28,660 nucleotides of DNA. Origin: ZC4RG36 sp964652205 (GTDB lineage: Bacteria; Chloroflexota; Anaerolineae; Aggregatilineales; Phototrophicaceae). The position numbers and the translations under genes are program-made. The notes under the pieces are model-generated. The model was not told the origin of the DNA, ran no database searches, and was given only the letters and a program-made list of their open reading frames with translations. Shown here piece after piece: positions 1-7,435 of the stretch. Within the stretch, counting starts at the first letter, position 1; each line of letters begins with the position of its first letter. The stretch is from positions 1-28,660 of the forward strand of contig CAZZAO010000071.1 of assembly GCA_964652205.1 (NCBI GenBank). The letters are read 5' to 3'.

Positions 1-1
1 C

Positions 2-172
2 TTTCCGCAAGCTTACCCGACTTTCCCTTCTCTTGAAGACGCGATTGCCCTGATCGCCTGGAAGCAATTTCTTGACAAAGCAGGCTTTATAATAGTATTT
101 TGGATAAGCGCGTTCCTAAAACGTTTTAGAAGGGGACGCTCGATTTTGTGGTTCTTTCCTAAAACGTTTTAG
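2..172 (+). CDS. Possible 3' end of an upstream reading frame (weak)
   Basis: Frame 2 is open from the left edge to a TAG at 170-172. Its first 28 or so residues (including YPTFPSLEDAIALIAW) look like real protein and vaguely resemble the C-terminal tail of CoA-binding acyl-CoA synthetases. The later part is AT-rich, has unusual codons (ATA ATA GTA TTT) and runs through the promoter and both operators, so it may be read-through noise. If real, an upstream gene ends inside the regulatory region. No function is assigned. Confidence 0.2.
   Translation, partial: FPQAYPTFPSLEDAIALIAWKQFLDKAGFIIVFWISAFLKRFRRGRSILWFFPKTF
72..101 (+). promoter_or_regulatory. Putative sigma-70-type promoter of the LacI-led operon
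   Basis: A perfect TTGACA lies at 72-77. The best-spaced -10 candidates are TATTTT at 96-101 (18-bp spacer) or TAGTAT at 93-98 (15-bp spacer). A perfect TATAAT at 88-93 is only 10 bp from the -35 box and is badly spaced for it. The stretch is AT-rich in GC-rich surroundings. Both palindromic operators lie just downstream, as expected for repression by blocking initiation or elongation. Confidence 0.45.
116..129. promoter_or_regulatory. LacI-family operator, copy 1
   Basis: This is a perfect 14-bp palindrome, CTAAAACGTTTTAG, with a central CG as is typical of LacI/GalR operators. It sits immediately after the predicted promoter and upstream of the LacI-type gene. The same palindrome recurs 43 bp downstream. 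The regulator probably controls itself and the operon behind it; this is inferred from position and symmetry. Confidence 0.75.
159..172. promoter_or_regulatory. LacI-family operator, copy 2
   Basis: This second perfect copy of CTAAAACGTTTTAG lies 43 bp centre to centre from copy 1. That is close to four helical turns, so both sites face the same side of the helix. The arrangement would suit co-operative binding or a small loop by a dimeric or tetrameric LacI-family protein. Confidence 0.75.
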
Positions 173-275
173 TTAACCTGAATTACGCGCAGTCCGTTTT
201 GGTCACTTGTGTCGGCAATCCCATTGGATCAGTGGTCGTCCGCTTGCAGGATGGCTGTGACGCGGGCTTTGATTG

Positions 276-1301
276 ATGACAAAACAGAAGCAGCCGACCA
301 TCAAAAATATTGCCAGAGAGGCCGGTGTCTCGATCTCGACGGTGTCGAACGTGCTCAACGGCAACACCGAGGAGATGAGCGCCGATACGCTGGCGCGCGT
401 TCAGCAGATCATCGAGCGGCTGAACTACCGGCCTAATCTGGTCGCGCGCGGTTTAGTGACGCGGCGCACGGCGACAATCGGGCTGATTCTGGCAGAGATC
501 GAGACGCCGCTGTTTCTTCAGGCGCTGACGGCGATTGAACGGGACGCGCGTGTGGCCGGTTACAACCTGCTGCTGGCCCATGCTCGCACCGACGAGGAAG
601 AAGCCGATTCGCTCAAGCTGCTGCTTGAAAAACAGGTCGAGGGTGTGATTTTGCTGCCAACGTCGGAATTGAAGGACGAAACCGACCTGCGCGAGCTTCG
701 GCGGGCGCAGACACCTGCCGTGATTGTCAATCGCTCGACGCGCCACGCCGATTTTGACCAGATTAACTGGGATAACGGTGGGGGCGTGGCCGCCGCTGTC
801 GATCACCTGGTTGCGCTCGGCCATGAGCGTATTGCTCATCTTCTGGGGCCGAGCGTCCGCCTCGGTACCCAGGATCGCCTCAACGGTTTCAGGCGCGGCC
901 TGAGCCGCAATAACCTGCCGCTGCGCGAGGAATATCTTGAGAACGGCGATTACACCGCTGCGTCGAGGCTGTGGCAGGACTCGACGCGCCGCCTGATGGC
1001 GCTGGCGGAGCCGCCGACGGCCATCGTTGCCTCGGACGACATGGTGGCAGCGGTCGTTATCCAGACGCTTCAGGAGTTGGGGCTGAACGTCCCGCATGAC
1101 GTCTCGGTGGTTGGCATCGACGATCAGCCGTTCCTGTCCTTCCTGTCGCTGACGACGGTCAGGCTGCCGGTGGTCGAAGCGAGCCGACGCGCGACCGAGA
1201 TGCTGCTGCGTCGCATTGCCCAGCCTGATACGCCGACTGAGCATATTCTGCTGTCCTGTCCGCTGATCGAGCGCCGAACGTCGGGGCTGGCGGCGTCCTG
1301 A
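276..1301 (+). CDS. LacI/GalR-family transcriptional regulator
   Basis: This is a DNA-binding repressor of about 341 aa, the usual length for the family. The N-terminal helix-turn-helix (residues about 8-30, with IAREAGVSISTVSNVLNG) carries the classic LacI recognition helix and is followed by the hinge (RPNLVARGL). The rest is a periplasmic-binding-protein-like effector domain (TATIGLIL, AIVASDDMVAA, VSVVGIDDQPF, LTTVRLP). I chose the ATG at 276; a TTG one codon earlier is possible, and neither has a clear Shine-Dalgarno sequence. It is first in the long + strand operon and has two identical palindromes upstream, so autoregulation and control of the sugar/amide genes downstream are likely. 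The effector is unknown; a sugar or phosphosugar from the pathway would fit the family. Confidence 0.93.
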   Translation: MTKQKQPTIKNIAREAGVSISTVSNVLNGNTEEMSADTLARVQQIIERLNYRPNLVARGLVTRRTATIGLILAEIETPLFLQALTAIERDARVAGYNLLLAHARTDEEEADSLKLLLEKQVEGVILLPTSELKDETDLRELRRAQTPAVIVNRSTRHADFDQINWDNGGGVAAAVDHLVALGHERIAHLLGPSVRLGTQDRLNGFRRGLSRNNLPLREEYLENGDYTAASRLWQDSTRRLMALAEPPTAIVASDDMVAAVVIQTLQELGLNVPHDVSVVGIDDQPFLSFLSLTTVRLPVVEASRRATEMLLRRIAQPDTPTEHILLSCPLIERRTSGLAAS

Positions 1302-1347
1302 ACGAGCAACTTTTGGGCGACTTTACCGATGGAGATCAGAGAACCTC

Positions 1348-2499
1348 ATGAAAGTGATCGCGCACAAACTTAAAGACCGGGCCTTCGATAACTGGCTGAC
1401 CGAAGTGGCGGGGCATTGGAAAATTACCGACCTGCGCGCCGACGAAGGCTACAACAACGACTGGATTTCATTCGACTCGCTGGCCTGGGATGCGGAGCGC
1501 AAGCGGGTTTATATCGGGCTGGCGACGATCAACACTGACATCTTCCACACTTTCGACCCGGCCACCGGCCAGTTTGAGTCGCTCAACTTTCGCCGTGTGA
1601 GCGATAAGTTCGACGTCAAGTTTCATCGCTCGCTCGAAATAGATGACGATGGCACGGTCTACGCGGCAACGGCGCTGCTGCATGACATGGATGAGCAGCA
1701 GCAGGCCAAAGGCGGCAAGCTGCTGCGTTACGACCCGGTGACTGACCAGTATACGCTGCTCGGCGTGCCGGTCGCCTCGAACTATATCCAGTCGATTGTG
1801 CTCGACCGCGCGAATCGGATCGTCTACGGTTTCAGTTACCCGGCGGAGATTTTCTTCCGCTTCGACCTCGATCAGGGCAAAGTGACCGAGACGGCCTATA
1901 TCGGCAACGGCGTGATGCTTTGTCAGCCGCACTGCGCCGTGCTCGACAGACAAAATCGTCTCTGGGCGACGTGGGGCGAGACTCGCGCTTACGAGAATGA
2001 TCCCGGCCCGGTGCCGATTCGGATTTTCAGCTACGACCCGAAGACCAGCGAATTCACCTGGTATCAGCATGGCTTTCCCGTCAGCGGTCACGGCGACCGG
2101 GGCCGCGTCGATCATATGTTTCTCGGCGCGGACGGCCTGATCTACGTCGGCACGACGACGGGCATCCTTTGTCGGCTCAATCCAGCCAGTGCCGAGGTCG
2201 AGTATCTGGGGAAGCCGTTCCCCGGTGATCGTCTGGCCGGGCTGATGCAGGCGTCGAACGGCCTGATCTACGGCGCAGGCAATGCCGGTTTCGATGCCGG
2301 GCATAAGGGGACGTCGCGGCTGTTCGAGTTCGACCCGAAAACGAACGCCTTCAAAGACCTCGGCCCGATCTGCGACTCGACGATTGACGCTGCGCCGAAC
2401 TGCATTCATATCCTGGTCGAAGGCGATCATGGCACGATTTACGCCGGAGAAAATGACAACATCTGGCGCTCGTCCTACCTGTGGGAAATTCACGTCTGA
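1348..2499 (+). CDS. Cytoplasmic beta-propeller protein of unknown function
   Basis: This 383-aa protein has no signal peptide. Short blade-like repeats of the form Y/F-D-P-x-T-x-x-F recur at residues about 69-76, 128-135, 229-236, 277-284 and 328-335. Each is followed by segments such as DGTVYAAT, DGLIYVGTT or HGTIYAGE, as in SMP-30/gluconolactonase or Vgb-like propellers. I cannot assign an activity; a lactonase, lyase or epimerase-like role on a sugar is possible but unproven. A GGAG sequence precedes the ATG. It lies between the regulator and two amidohydrolases in the same operon, so it probably acts on the same substrate. Residues 184-215 contain the conserved-looking QPHCAVLD and LWATWGETRAYE, which are candidate functional loops. 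Confidence 0.85.
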   Translation: MKVIAHKLKDRAFDNWLTEVAGHWKITDLRADEGYNNDWISFDSLAWDAERKRVYIGLATINTDIFHTFDPATGQFESLNFRRVSDKFDVKFHRSLEIDDDGTVYAATALLHDMDEQQQAKGGKLLRYDPVTDQYTLLGVPVASNYIQSIVLDRANRIVYGFSYPAEIFFRFDLDQGKVTETAYIGNGVMLCQPHCAVLDRQNRLWATWGETRAYENDPGPVPIRIFSYDPKTSEFTWYQHGFPVSGHGDRGRVDHMFLGADGLIYVGTTTGILCRLNPASAEVEYLGKPFPGDRLAGLMQASNGLIYGAGNAGFDAGHKGTSRLFEFDPKTNAFKDLGPICDSTIDAAPNCIHILVEGDHGTIYAGENDNIWRSSYLWEIHV

Positions 2500-2517
2500 T
2501 CTGAGGAGAAAACTGCT

Positions 2518-3255
2518 GTGACGCTCGTCGTCGATGGACACTGTCATCTCGGAATCGGGCATGATTATCGCCAGACCGAAGATGACCTGTTTCGTGAAAT
2601 GGATCAGTACGGCATCGATAAGGCCGTCATCTGCCCGGTCGACCGCTGCATTGCCGTCGATAACCGCGAGGGCAATGATACGGTACTCGACGCGGCTAAA
2701 CGTCACCCTGATCGGCTCTACGCTTTTGCCACGGCCAACCCGTGGTACGGCGAGCGGGCCGTAACTGAAGTCCGCCGCGCGCTCGGCGAGGGCGCGCGCG
2801 GAATCAAGCTTAACCCGGCGCTGCAAGGCTTCCTGCTCTGCGATGAGCTGGTCAATCCGCTGGTCGAACTGGCCGAAGAAACGAATGTGCCGATGTATTT
2901 TCACACCGGCACGCCTGCCTATGCCCAACCGACCCAGCTCACCGAGCTGGCGCTGCGCTATCCGCGCGTCCGCTTTATCATGGGTCACATGGGCAGCACC
3001 GATTTCAAGCTCGAAGCGGTGACAGCAGGCTCGGTCGCGCCGAATATTTACCTCGACACTTCGTGGATCATGCCGGACATCGTCCTGCGCGCTGTGGCGA
3101 CGGTCGGCGCGAAGCGTGTCCTGTTCAGCTCCGATTCGCCGCTGAGTACGGTACGGCTCGAAATTCACGCGCGGCAGGCGACGCCCCTGAGCGCTGAAGA
3201 CAACGAGCAAGTCATGGGCGGGACGATGCTTCGCCTGCTGGGAGAACTGCAATGA
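2518..3255 (+). CDS. Metal-dependent amidohydrolase (amidohydrolase-2 type TIM barrel), first of a tandem pair
   Basis: This 245-aa protein is an amidohydrolase-superfamily hydrolase or decarboxylase of the short Amidohydro_2 class. Visible metal ligands are H8-x-H10 (DGHCH), H129 (MYFHTGTP), H157 (IMGHMGS) and D206 (FSSDSP). The start is GTG at 2518, with a good GAGGAGAA Shine-Dalgarno sequence upstream. The end overlaps the next gene by 4 nt (ATGA), which implies translational coupling. The next gene is a paralogue with the same ligand layout. Substrate cannot be read from sequence; family members hydrolyse C-N or C-O bonds or decarboxylate aromatic and keto acids. In this operon a lactone, an amide or an acyl-sugar bond are candidates. 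Confidence 0.88.
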   Translation: MTLVVDGHCHLGIGHDYRQTEDDLFREMDQYGIDKAVICPVDRCIAVDNREGNDTVLDAAKRHPDRLYAFATANPWYGERAVTEVRRALGEGARGIKLNPALQGFLLCDELVNPLVELAEETNVPMYFHTGTPAYAQPTQLTELALRYPRVRFIMGHMGSTDFKLEAVTAGSVAPNIYLDTSWIMPDIVLRAVATVGAKRVLFSSDSPLSTVRLEIHARQATPLSAEDNEQVMGGTMLRLLGELQ

Positions 3256-4001
3256 CCGTCATTGACGTCCACACGCACATGCCCGGCGTCCATGTGACCG
3301 GGATTACCGGGCATCAACAGCAGGAATTTCTCGACCTGATGGACAGCAATGGCGTCGATCAGGCCTGGGTGTTCACGCTCGACGGCCTGTTTTTCGACCC
3401 GGTTCCCTATAACGATCTGCTGCTTCAGTTCTGCTCGGCCAGCCCGGAGCGGCTGATTCCCTTCTGCACCATTCACCCGCGCTATCCGAACGCCGTCGAG
3501 GAGCTGCGCCGCTGCGTCCTCGATCTGGGGATGCGCGGCCTCAAGCTGCATCCGTGGACGCAGGCTTTTTCGCCTAACGACGCCATGATGGACCCGATTG
3601 GCGAGGAATTGAGCAGCCTCGGTATTCCGGTGCTGTTCCACGACGGCACGCCGCCGAACTCATCGCCAATGCAGGTGGCTTACTTCGCCATGCGTCACCC
3701 GAAAGTGCCGGTCATCCTCGGCCACGCGGGCCTGCATGACCTTTGGAAAGAAGCGGTCTACGCCGCCATGCGCTATCCGAATATCTACCTGTGTCCATCG
3801 GGGATGCCGCCCTATGGCATAACCTACGCGCTCCGGCATGTGCCAATTGAGCGCTTCATGTTTGGCTCTGACGCTGGCTTCGGCCATCCCTACTGGCAGA
3901 AGTTTCAGCTTGAGAAGGCGCGCACCCAGAACTTGAGCGCCGAAGATGAGCGGCTGTTCCTCGGCGGCAATGCCGAACGGCTGCTGGAGCAGAAAAGGTA
4001 A
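3252..4001 (+). CDS. Metal-dependent amidohydrolase, second of the tandem pair
   Basis: This 249-aa TIM-barrel amidohydrolase has ligands H7-x-H9 (DVHTHM), H130 (VLFHDGTP), H158 (ILGHAGL) and D207 (FGSDAGF). These positions are almost the same as in the preceding protein (8/10, 129, 157, 206), so the two probably arose by duplication. They have diverged in loops: this one has an aromatic-rich segment around residues 39-55 (WVFTLDGLFFDPVPY). It begins inside the stop of the upstream gene (ATGA overlap). Two similar enzymes with intact sites may form a heteromer or act on successive or isomeric substrates. Substrate unknown. Confidence 0.88.
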   Translation: MTVIDVHTHMPGVHVTGITGHQQQEFLDLMDSNGVDQAWVFTLDGLFFDPVPYNDLLLQFCSASPERLIPFCTIHPRYPNAVEELRRCVLDLGMRGLKLHPWTQAFSPNDAMMDPIGEELSSLGIPVLFHDGTPPNSSPMQVAYFAMRHPKVPVILGHAGLHDLWKEAVYAAMRYPNIYLCPSGMPPYGITYALRHVPIERFMFGSDAGFGHPYWQKFQLEKARTQNLSAEDERLFLGGNAERLLEQKR

Positions 4002-4019
4002 TCCCTCATGTCGGAGCCG

Positions 4020-4037
4020 CTTTTAGTAGTGTTTTAG
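4020..4037. promoter_or_regulatory. Two LacI half-site-like repeats before the solute-binding protein gene
   Basis: The sequence CTTTTAG (4020-4026) followed 11 bp on by GTTTTAG (4031-4037) lies in the 124-bp gap before the transport genes. GTTTTAG is exactly half of the CTAAAACGTTTTAG operator, and I see no other copy of this 7-mer in the window outside the two full operators. The opposite half is missing, so this is at best a weak or relic operator for an internal promoter. No clear -35/-10 pair is visible. Confidence 0.25.
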
Positions 4038-4125
4038 CCTGTTAATGAAAGGAGCTGACCGAGCCAGTTGTCCCGTGAGCGCACACTATTGCCAGCCTGC
4101 TATTTTAAGAGAGGACTCGAACGCG

Positions 4126-5451
4126 ATGCGCAAATCACTACGTTATGTCGGAATGATGGTCGGCCTGACCCTGATCCTGTCGATGTCGATGGTTGCCAGA
4201 GGGCAGGGCAGCAAGGTTGTTTATTACAGCATGTTCAGCGAGGGTGAGCTGCACCAGCAGGCCCTCGCCAAAGCAATTGAAGGCTTCAACGCCGCCAATC
4301 CCGATACGCCGGTTGAGGCGACCTGGGCGGGCCGCGACAACCTGACACAGCTTCAGAGCCTGCTGGCGGCGGGCGATCAGGTTGACATCGTCGATCACTC
4401 TGACGACCGCGTTTATAACGCCGTCGTGGCGTCTGGCCTGGCGCTGCCGCTGGACAGCTACCTCGACGCGCCTGCCTATGGCAGCGAGACGCCGTGGAAG
4501 GACACCTTCGTTCCCGCCGCGCTGACCATCGGCAAGTCGCCGGTCGATGGCAAGACTTACATGATCCCGCGCGAGGACTATATTTCGGCCTACTTCTACA
4601 ACACTGCCGTCCTCAAGGATGTCGGCATCACGCCTGCCGTCACCGGCATGAGCTACGACGATTTCACCGCGATGCTCAAGGCGATTCAGGACAAGGGTGT
4701 TACGCCGCTGGCCGCCGACGGCACCGTTAGCTTCTACAACAACTGGTACACGACCTACCTGCAAATCCGTCTGGCCGGTGTCGATGCCTACCGCGCCGCC
4801 GCCTACGACAAGACCGGTGAAAGCTGGAAAGCGCCGGAATTCCTCAAGGCCGCGCAGATGCTCCGCGCGCTTCAGGACGCGGGCGATTTCCAGAAGGGCT
4901 TTGAAGGCTCGGTCTGGCCTGCGGCTCAGGTGCAGTGGGTCAACGGCAACCCGGCCATGATCTTCATGGGCGCCTGGCTGCCCGCCGAAATGAAAGCGCA
5001 GATGCCCCCCGGCTTCACGTCCGATATGTTCGCCTTCCCGAACGTTGAGGGTGGCAAGGGTAACGACGTGGTCGAACACTGGGCGAACGTCTTCGCCGTG
5101 ATGAAGGACAGCACCGTTCCTGACGCGGCGGTGAACTTCCTCAAGTACGTCATGTCGCCGGACGTGGTCAAGACCCTCGTCGCCAATGGCACGCCCGTGC
5201 CGATTGTCGGCGCGCCCGTCCCGCCCGGTCTGGAAAATCAGTACAAGATTCTTGGCGCGAGCACGACCATCATCCCGGCGCGCGCTGGCCTGAACACCGA
5301 GATTGCCGAGTACATGAACAACGTCTATAACGTCTGCACGGACAGGTTCTTCCAGCTTCAGGATACGCCAGAAGCTTACGTCGAGTGTCTGGCGACGTCG
5401 AGCGCGGCTTACTGGTCGGCGCACCCGGAGATCACGCAGCCAGCGTCGTAA
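4126..5451 (+). CDS. ABC transporter extracellular sugar-binding protein
   Basis: This 441-aa family 1 (UgpB/MalE-like) solute-binding protein captures a carbohydrate outside the membrane for the two permeases downstream. The reading frame is open from 4045, but I chose the ATG at 4126. It follows a GAGAGGA Shine-Dalgarno sequence and gives a clean signal peptide: basic MRKSLR, a hydrophobic core to about residue 23, then polar mature sequence. No lipobox cysteine is seen, so anchoring is uncertain. Typical elements include an N-terminal domain with AAGDQVDIV, a sugar-protein hinge region around PREDYISAYFYNTAVLK, and FMGAWLPAEMK. Region 2 has a second, separate binding protein. The ligand is probably an oligosaccharide or glycoconjugate holding an amino sugar, inferred from NagA/NagB downstream. 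Confidence 0.92.
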   Translation: MRKSLRYVGMMVGLTLILSMSMVARGQGSKVVYYSMFSEGELHQQALAKAIEGFNAANPDTPVEATWAGRDNLTQLQSLLAAGDQVDIVDHSDDRVYNAVVASGLALPLDSYLDAPAYGSETPWKDTFVPAALTIGKSPVDGKTYMIPREDYISAYFYNTAVLKDVGITPAVTGMSYDDFTAMLKAIQDKGVTPLAADGTVSFYNNWYTTYLQIRLAGVDAYRAAAYDKTGESWKAPEFLKAAQMLRALQDAGDFQKGFEGSVWPAAQVQWVNGNPAMIFMGAWLPAEMKAQMPPGFTSDMFAFPNVEGGKGNDVVEHWANVFAVMKDSTVPDAAVNFLKYVMSPDVVKTLVANGTPVPIVGAPVPPGLENQYKILGASTTIIPARAGLNTEIAEYMNNVYNVCTDRFFQLQDTPEAYVECLATSSAAYWSAHPEITQPAS

Positions 5452-5466
5452 GCCGCGCCGTAGGCG

Positions 5467-5500
5467 GTCTTCCGTAGGGGCGCGATTGATTGCGCTCGCC
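5467..5500 (+). repeat. Palindromic intergenic repeat, family C (variant copy)
   Basis: This begins GTCTTCCGTAGG and continues GGCGCGATTGATTGCGCTC. It is a variant of the element also found at 20647 and 26605, where the second part is the hairpin GGCGCGATTTTTCGCGCC. Here the right arm is degenerate. It lies in the 186-bp gap between the binding-protein gene and the permease genes. Confidence 0.7.
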
Positions 5501-5527
5501 GCATGGACAAACGTTTCACACACGTCG

Positions 5528-5577
5528 CCCCTCTCCCCAGTCTATACAAGGAGAGAGGGGCCGGGGGTGAGGGGGGA
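5528..5577 (+). repeat. Palindromic intergenic repeat, family B (short form)
   Basis: CCCCTCTC (5528-5535) pairs with GAGAGGGG (5553-5560) and is followed by CCGGGGGTGAGG. The same layout recurs at 27839 and, inverted, at 9912; longer relatives are at 20679 and 26693. The hairpin lies between the binding-protein and permease genes and may dampen read-through or stabilise the upstream mRNA end. It has no T-tract, so it is not a classic terminator. Confidence 0.75.
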
Positions 5578-5637
5578 GAGGACTCCCCGCGCTCTCCAAT
5601 TTTCTAAACAGGCCACTGAGAAAGGAGCGCCCCTATC

Positions 5638-6531
5638 GTGACGAGCAGACCGGGACAACGCCGAATGGCGCTTTACTTCATCCTGCCTGCCTTCCTGATC
5701 TATACCGCGCTGTTTATCTACCCGGCGATTCAGGCGCTGTGGGTCAGCCTGCACAACTGGACAGGCTTCACCAAAGACATGGTCTTTATCGGGCTGGGCA
5801 ACTATACCGAAATGGCGCGCGATCCGATCTTCTGGGGCGCGCTTGGGCGGACGCTGATTATCGCGGTCGCTGGCGGCATCGGCGTCTTTGCCTTCGCCCT
5901 GTTCTTCGCCAGCGCCTTCCAGCTTGACCTGAAGGGCAAGCGCTTCTTTCGCTCGCTGATCTTCTTCCCGATTGTCGTCCCCGGCATCGGCATCGGCCTG
6001 ATCTGGCAGTTTATCTATAACAACCAGTGGGGGCCGCTGTCCAACTTCCTCAAAGGGGTTGGCCTCGGCGCGCTCGATCAGACCTGGCTGGGGCCGAACC
6101 TGATTGTTCAGTCACTGACGGTGGCGATCATCTGGACGTATGTTGGCTACTACATGGTCATCCTGTCGGCGGGCATCGATAAGATTCCAAAGACTTATTT
6201 CGAGGCCGCGCAGATCGATGGCGCGACTCACTGGCAGCAGTTTTTTCGCATCACGCTGCCGATGATTAAGGATGTGTTCGTGGTGGCGTTGACCCTGTGG
6301 GCGATTGGCGCGCTCAAGATTTTTGACCTGATCGTTGCCACGACCTTCCCCGCGCCGCAGCCTTCAACCTATACGCTGACGATCTACGTCTGGGTGCAGG
6401 CTATCGGCGGCTATACGCCGACGTTCCGGCTCGGCTATGGCACTGCCATCGGCGTCGTCCTGCTGATTCTGGTTATCATCGCTTATGGATTGATTCGCCT
6501 GCTCGCGCCACGTTTTTCGATGGAATATTAA
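5638..6531 (+). CDS. ABC sugar transporter permease, MalF/UgpA type
   Basis: This 297-aa inner-membrane permease has about six hydrophobic segments: roughly residues 12-32, 72-95, 107-127, 157-177, 213-233 and 265-288. The EAA loop that docks the ATPase is at residues about 189-208 (EAAQIDGATHWQQFFRITLP). The start is GTG, with AAAGGAG about ten bases upstream. It is separated from its binding-protein gene by a repeat-filled gap and followed 13 nt later by its partner permease. No ATPase gene is nearby, so a shared MsmX/UgpC-like ATPase is presumed. Confidence 0.93.
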   Translation: MTSRPGQRRMALYFILPAFLIYTALFIYPAIQALWVSLHNWTGFTKDMVFIGLGNYTEMARDPIFWGALGRTLIIAVAGGIGVFAFALFFASAFQLDLKGKRFFRSLIFFPIVVPGIGIGLIWQFIYNNQWGPLSNFLKGVGLGALDQTWLGPNLIVQSLTVAIIWTYVGYYMVILSAGIDKIPKTYFEAAQIDGATHWQQFFRITLPMIKDVFVVALTLWAIGALKIFDLIVATTFPAPQPSTYTLTIYVWVQAIGGYTPTFRLGYGTAIGVVLLILVIIAYGLIRLLAPRFSMEY

Positions 6532-6544
6532 GGAGACTGGCCCG

Positions 6545-7432
6545 ATGGCGGAATTGACCATGCCGGTTCAATCGGTGCAGACCACAGCCCAAAAGAAGCC
6601 TTCGTCGCCGCGCCACTGGCCGTATTACCTCGTGCTGATTACCTGGTCAGCGCTGACGATTCTGATCCTGATCTGGCTGGTACTTTCCTCGCTCAAGACC
6701 AATCAGGAAGTTTTTGGCAGTCCGTGGTCGCTGCCTGGGACGCCGATTGCGGCGGCGGCGGCCAATTATGGCAAAGCCTGGACGCTGTCGAAGATGGGCA
6801 ACTTCTTCGGCAACAGCGTCATCGTCACGACCCTGTCGGTGCTGATCGTGGTGCTGGTGTCTGCGCCCGCGTCCTACGCCCTGAGCCGAATCAGCTTTCC
6901 GGGGCGCACCATTCTGTCGTACTATTTCGTCGCTGGCATGGGTCTGCCGCTGCAACTGATTATGATCCCGCTGTTCGTGCTGCTCTCGCGGCTGCGGCTG
7001 GCGAACACCACGCAGGGCCTGATTATGGCTTACGTGGCCGTCTCGATCCCGTTTACCGTGCTGCTGCTGACGGGTTTCTTTCGGACGCTGCCGAGTGAGC
7101 TTGAAGACGCGGCAGCCATCGACGGCTGCTCGGAAGGCGGTATCTTCTTTCGGGTGATGCTGCCGCTGGCCGGGCCGGGCCTGATGACGGCGGTTGTGCT
7201 GAATTTCGTCACTATCTGGGACGAGTTCCTGCTTGCCATGCTGATTATCAGAAATGATGCCTTCAAGACGATGCCGATTGGCATTTATGGCCTGCGGATG
7301 TCGATGCAGTACACGGCGGACTGGTCAGCGCTGTTTGCGGGGATCGTCATCGTGCTGGTTCCGAATCTGATCTTCTACATTCTCTTTTCAGATCGTATCG
7401 CTTCCGGGCTGACGCTGGGAGCAGAAAAGTAG
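6545..7432 (+). CDS. ABC sugar transporter permease, MalG/UgpE type
   Basis: This 295-aa protein is the second membrane subunit. It has six hydrophobic segments after a polar 25-residue N-terminus. The EAA motif is at residues about 187-208 (ELEDAAAIDGCSEGGIFFRV), preceded by the typical LPSELEDAA context and followed by LPLAGPGLMT. The ATG has a strong AAGGAG Shine-Dalgarno sequence. The next gene starts 3 nt after the stop, so the transglutaminase-like protein is made with the transporter. Confidence 0.93.
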   Translation: MAELTMPVQSVQTTAQKKPSSPRHWPYYLVLITWSALTILILIWLVLSSLKTNQEVFGSPWSLPGTPIAAAAANYGKAWTLSKMGNFFGNSVIVTTLSVLIVVLVSAPASYALSRISFPGRTILSYYFVAGMGLPLQLIMIPLFVLLSRLRLANTTQGLIMAYVAVSIPFTVLLLTGFFRTLPSELEDAAAIDGCSEGGIFFRVMLPLAGPGLMTAVVLNFVTIWDEFLLAMLIIRNDAFKTMPIGIYGLRMSMQYTADWSALFAGIVIVLVPNLIFYILFSDRIASGLTLGAEK

Positions 7433-7435
7433 CTG

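Noticed and set aside
88..93. Perfect TATAAT next to TTGACA
   Set aside because: The spacer is only 10 bp, too short for a sigma-70 promoter; the later TATTTT/TAGTAT fits better with this -35 box.
1468..3252. 594-aa open frame on the - strand
   Set aside because: It lies wholly opposite the propeller and amidohydrolase genes, whose proteins carry clear motifs; the antisense product is Arg/Asp-rich low-quality sequence. Shadow frame.
4045..4125. Longer N-terminus for the first solute-binding protein
   Set aside because: The extra 27 residues would bury the signal peptide, and the ATG at 4126 has a better Shine-Dalgarno sequence.
4138..5523. 461-aa open frame on the - strand
   Set aside because: It is antisense to the solute-binding protein, with no recognisable domain and Arg/His/Asp-rich composition typical of GC-rich shadow frames.
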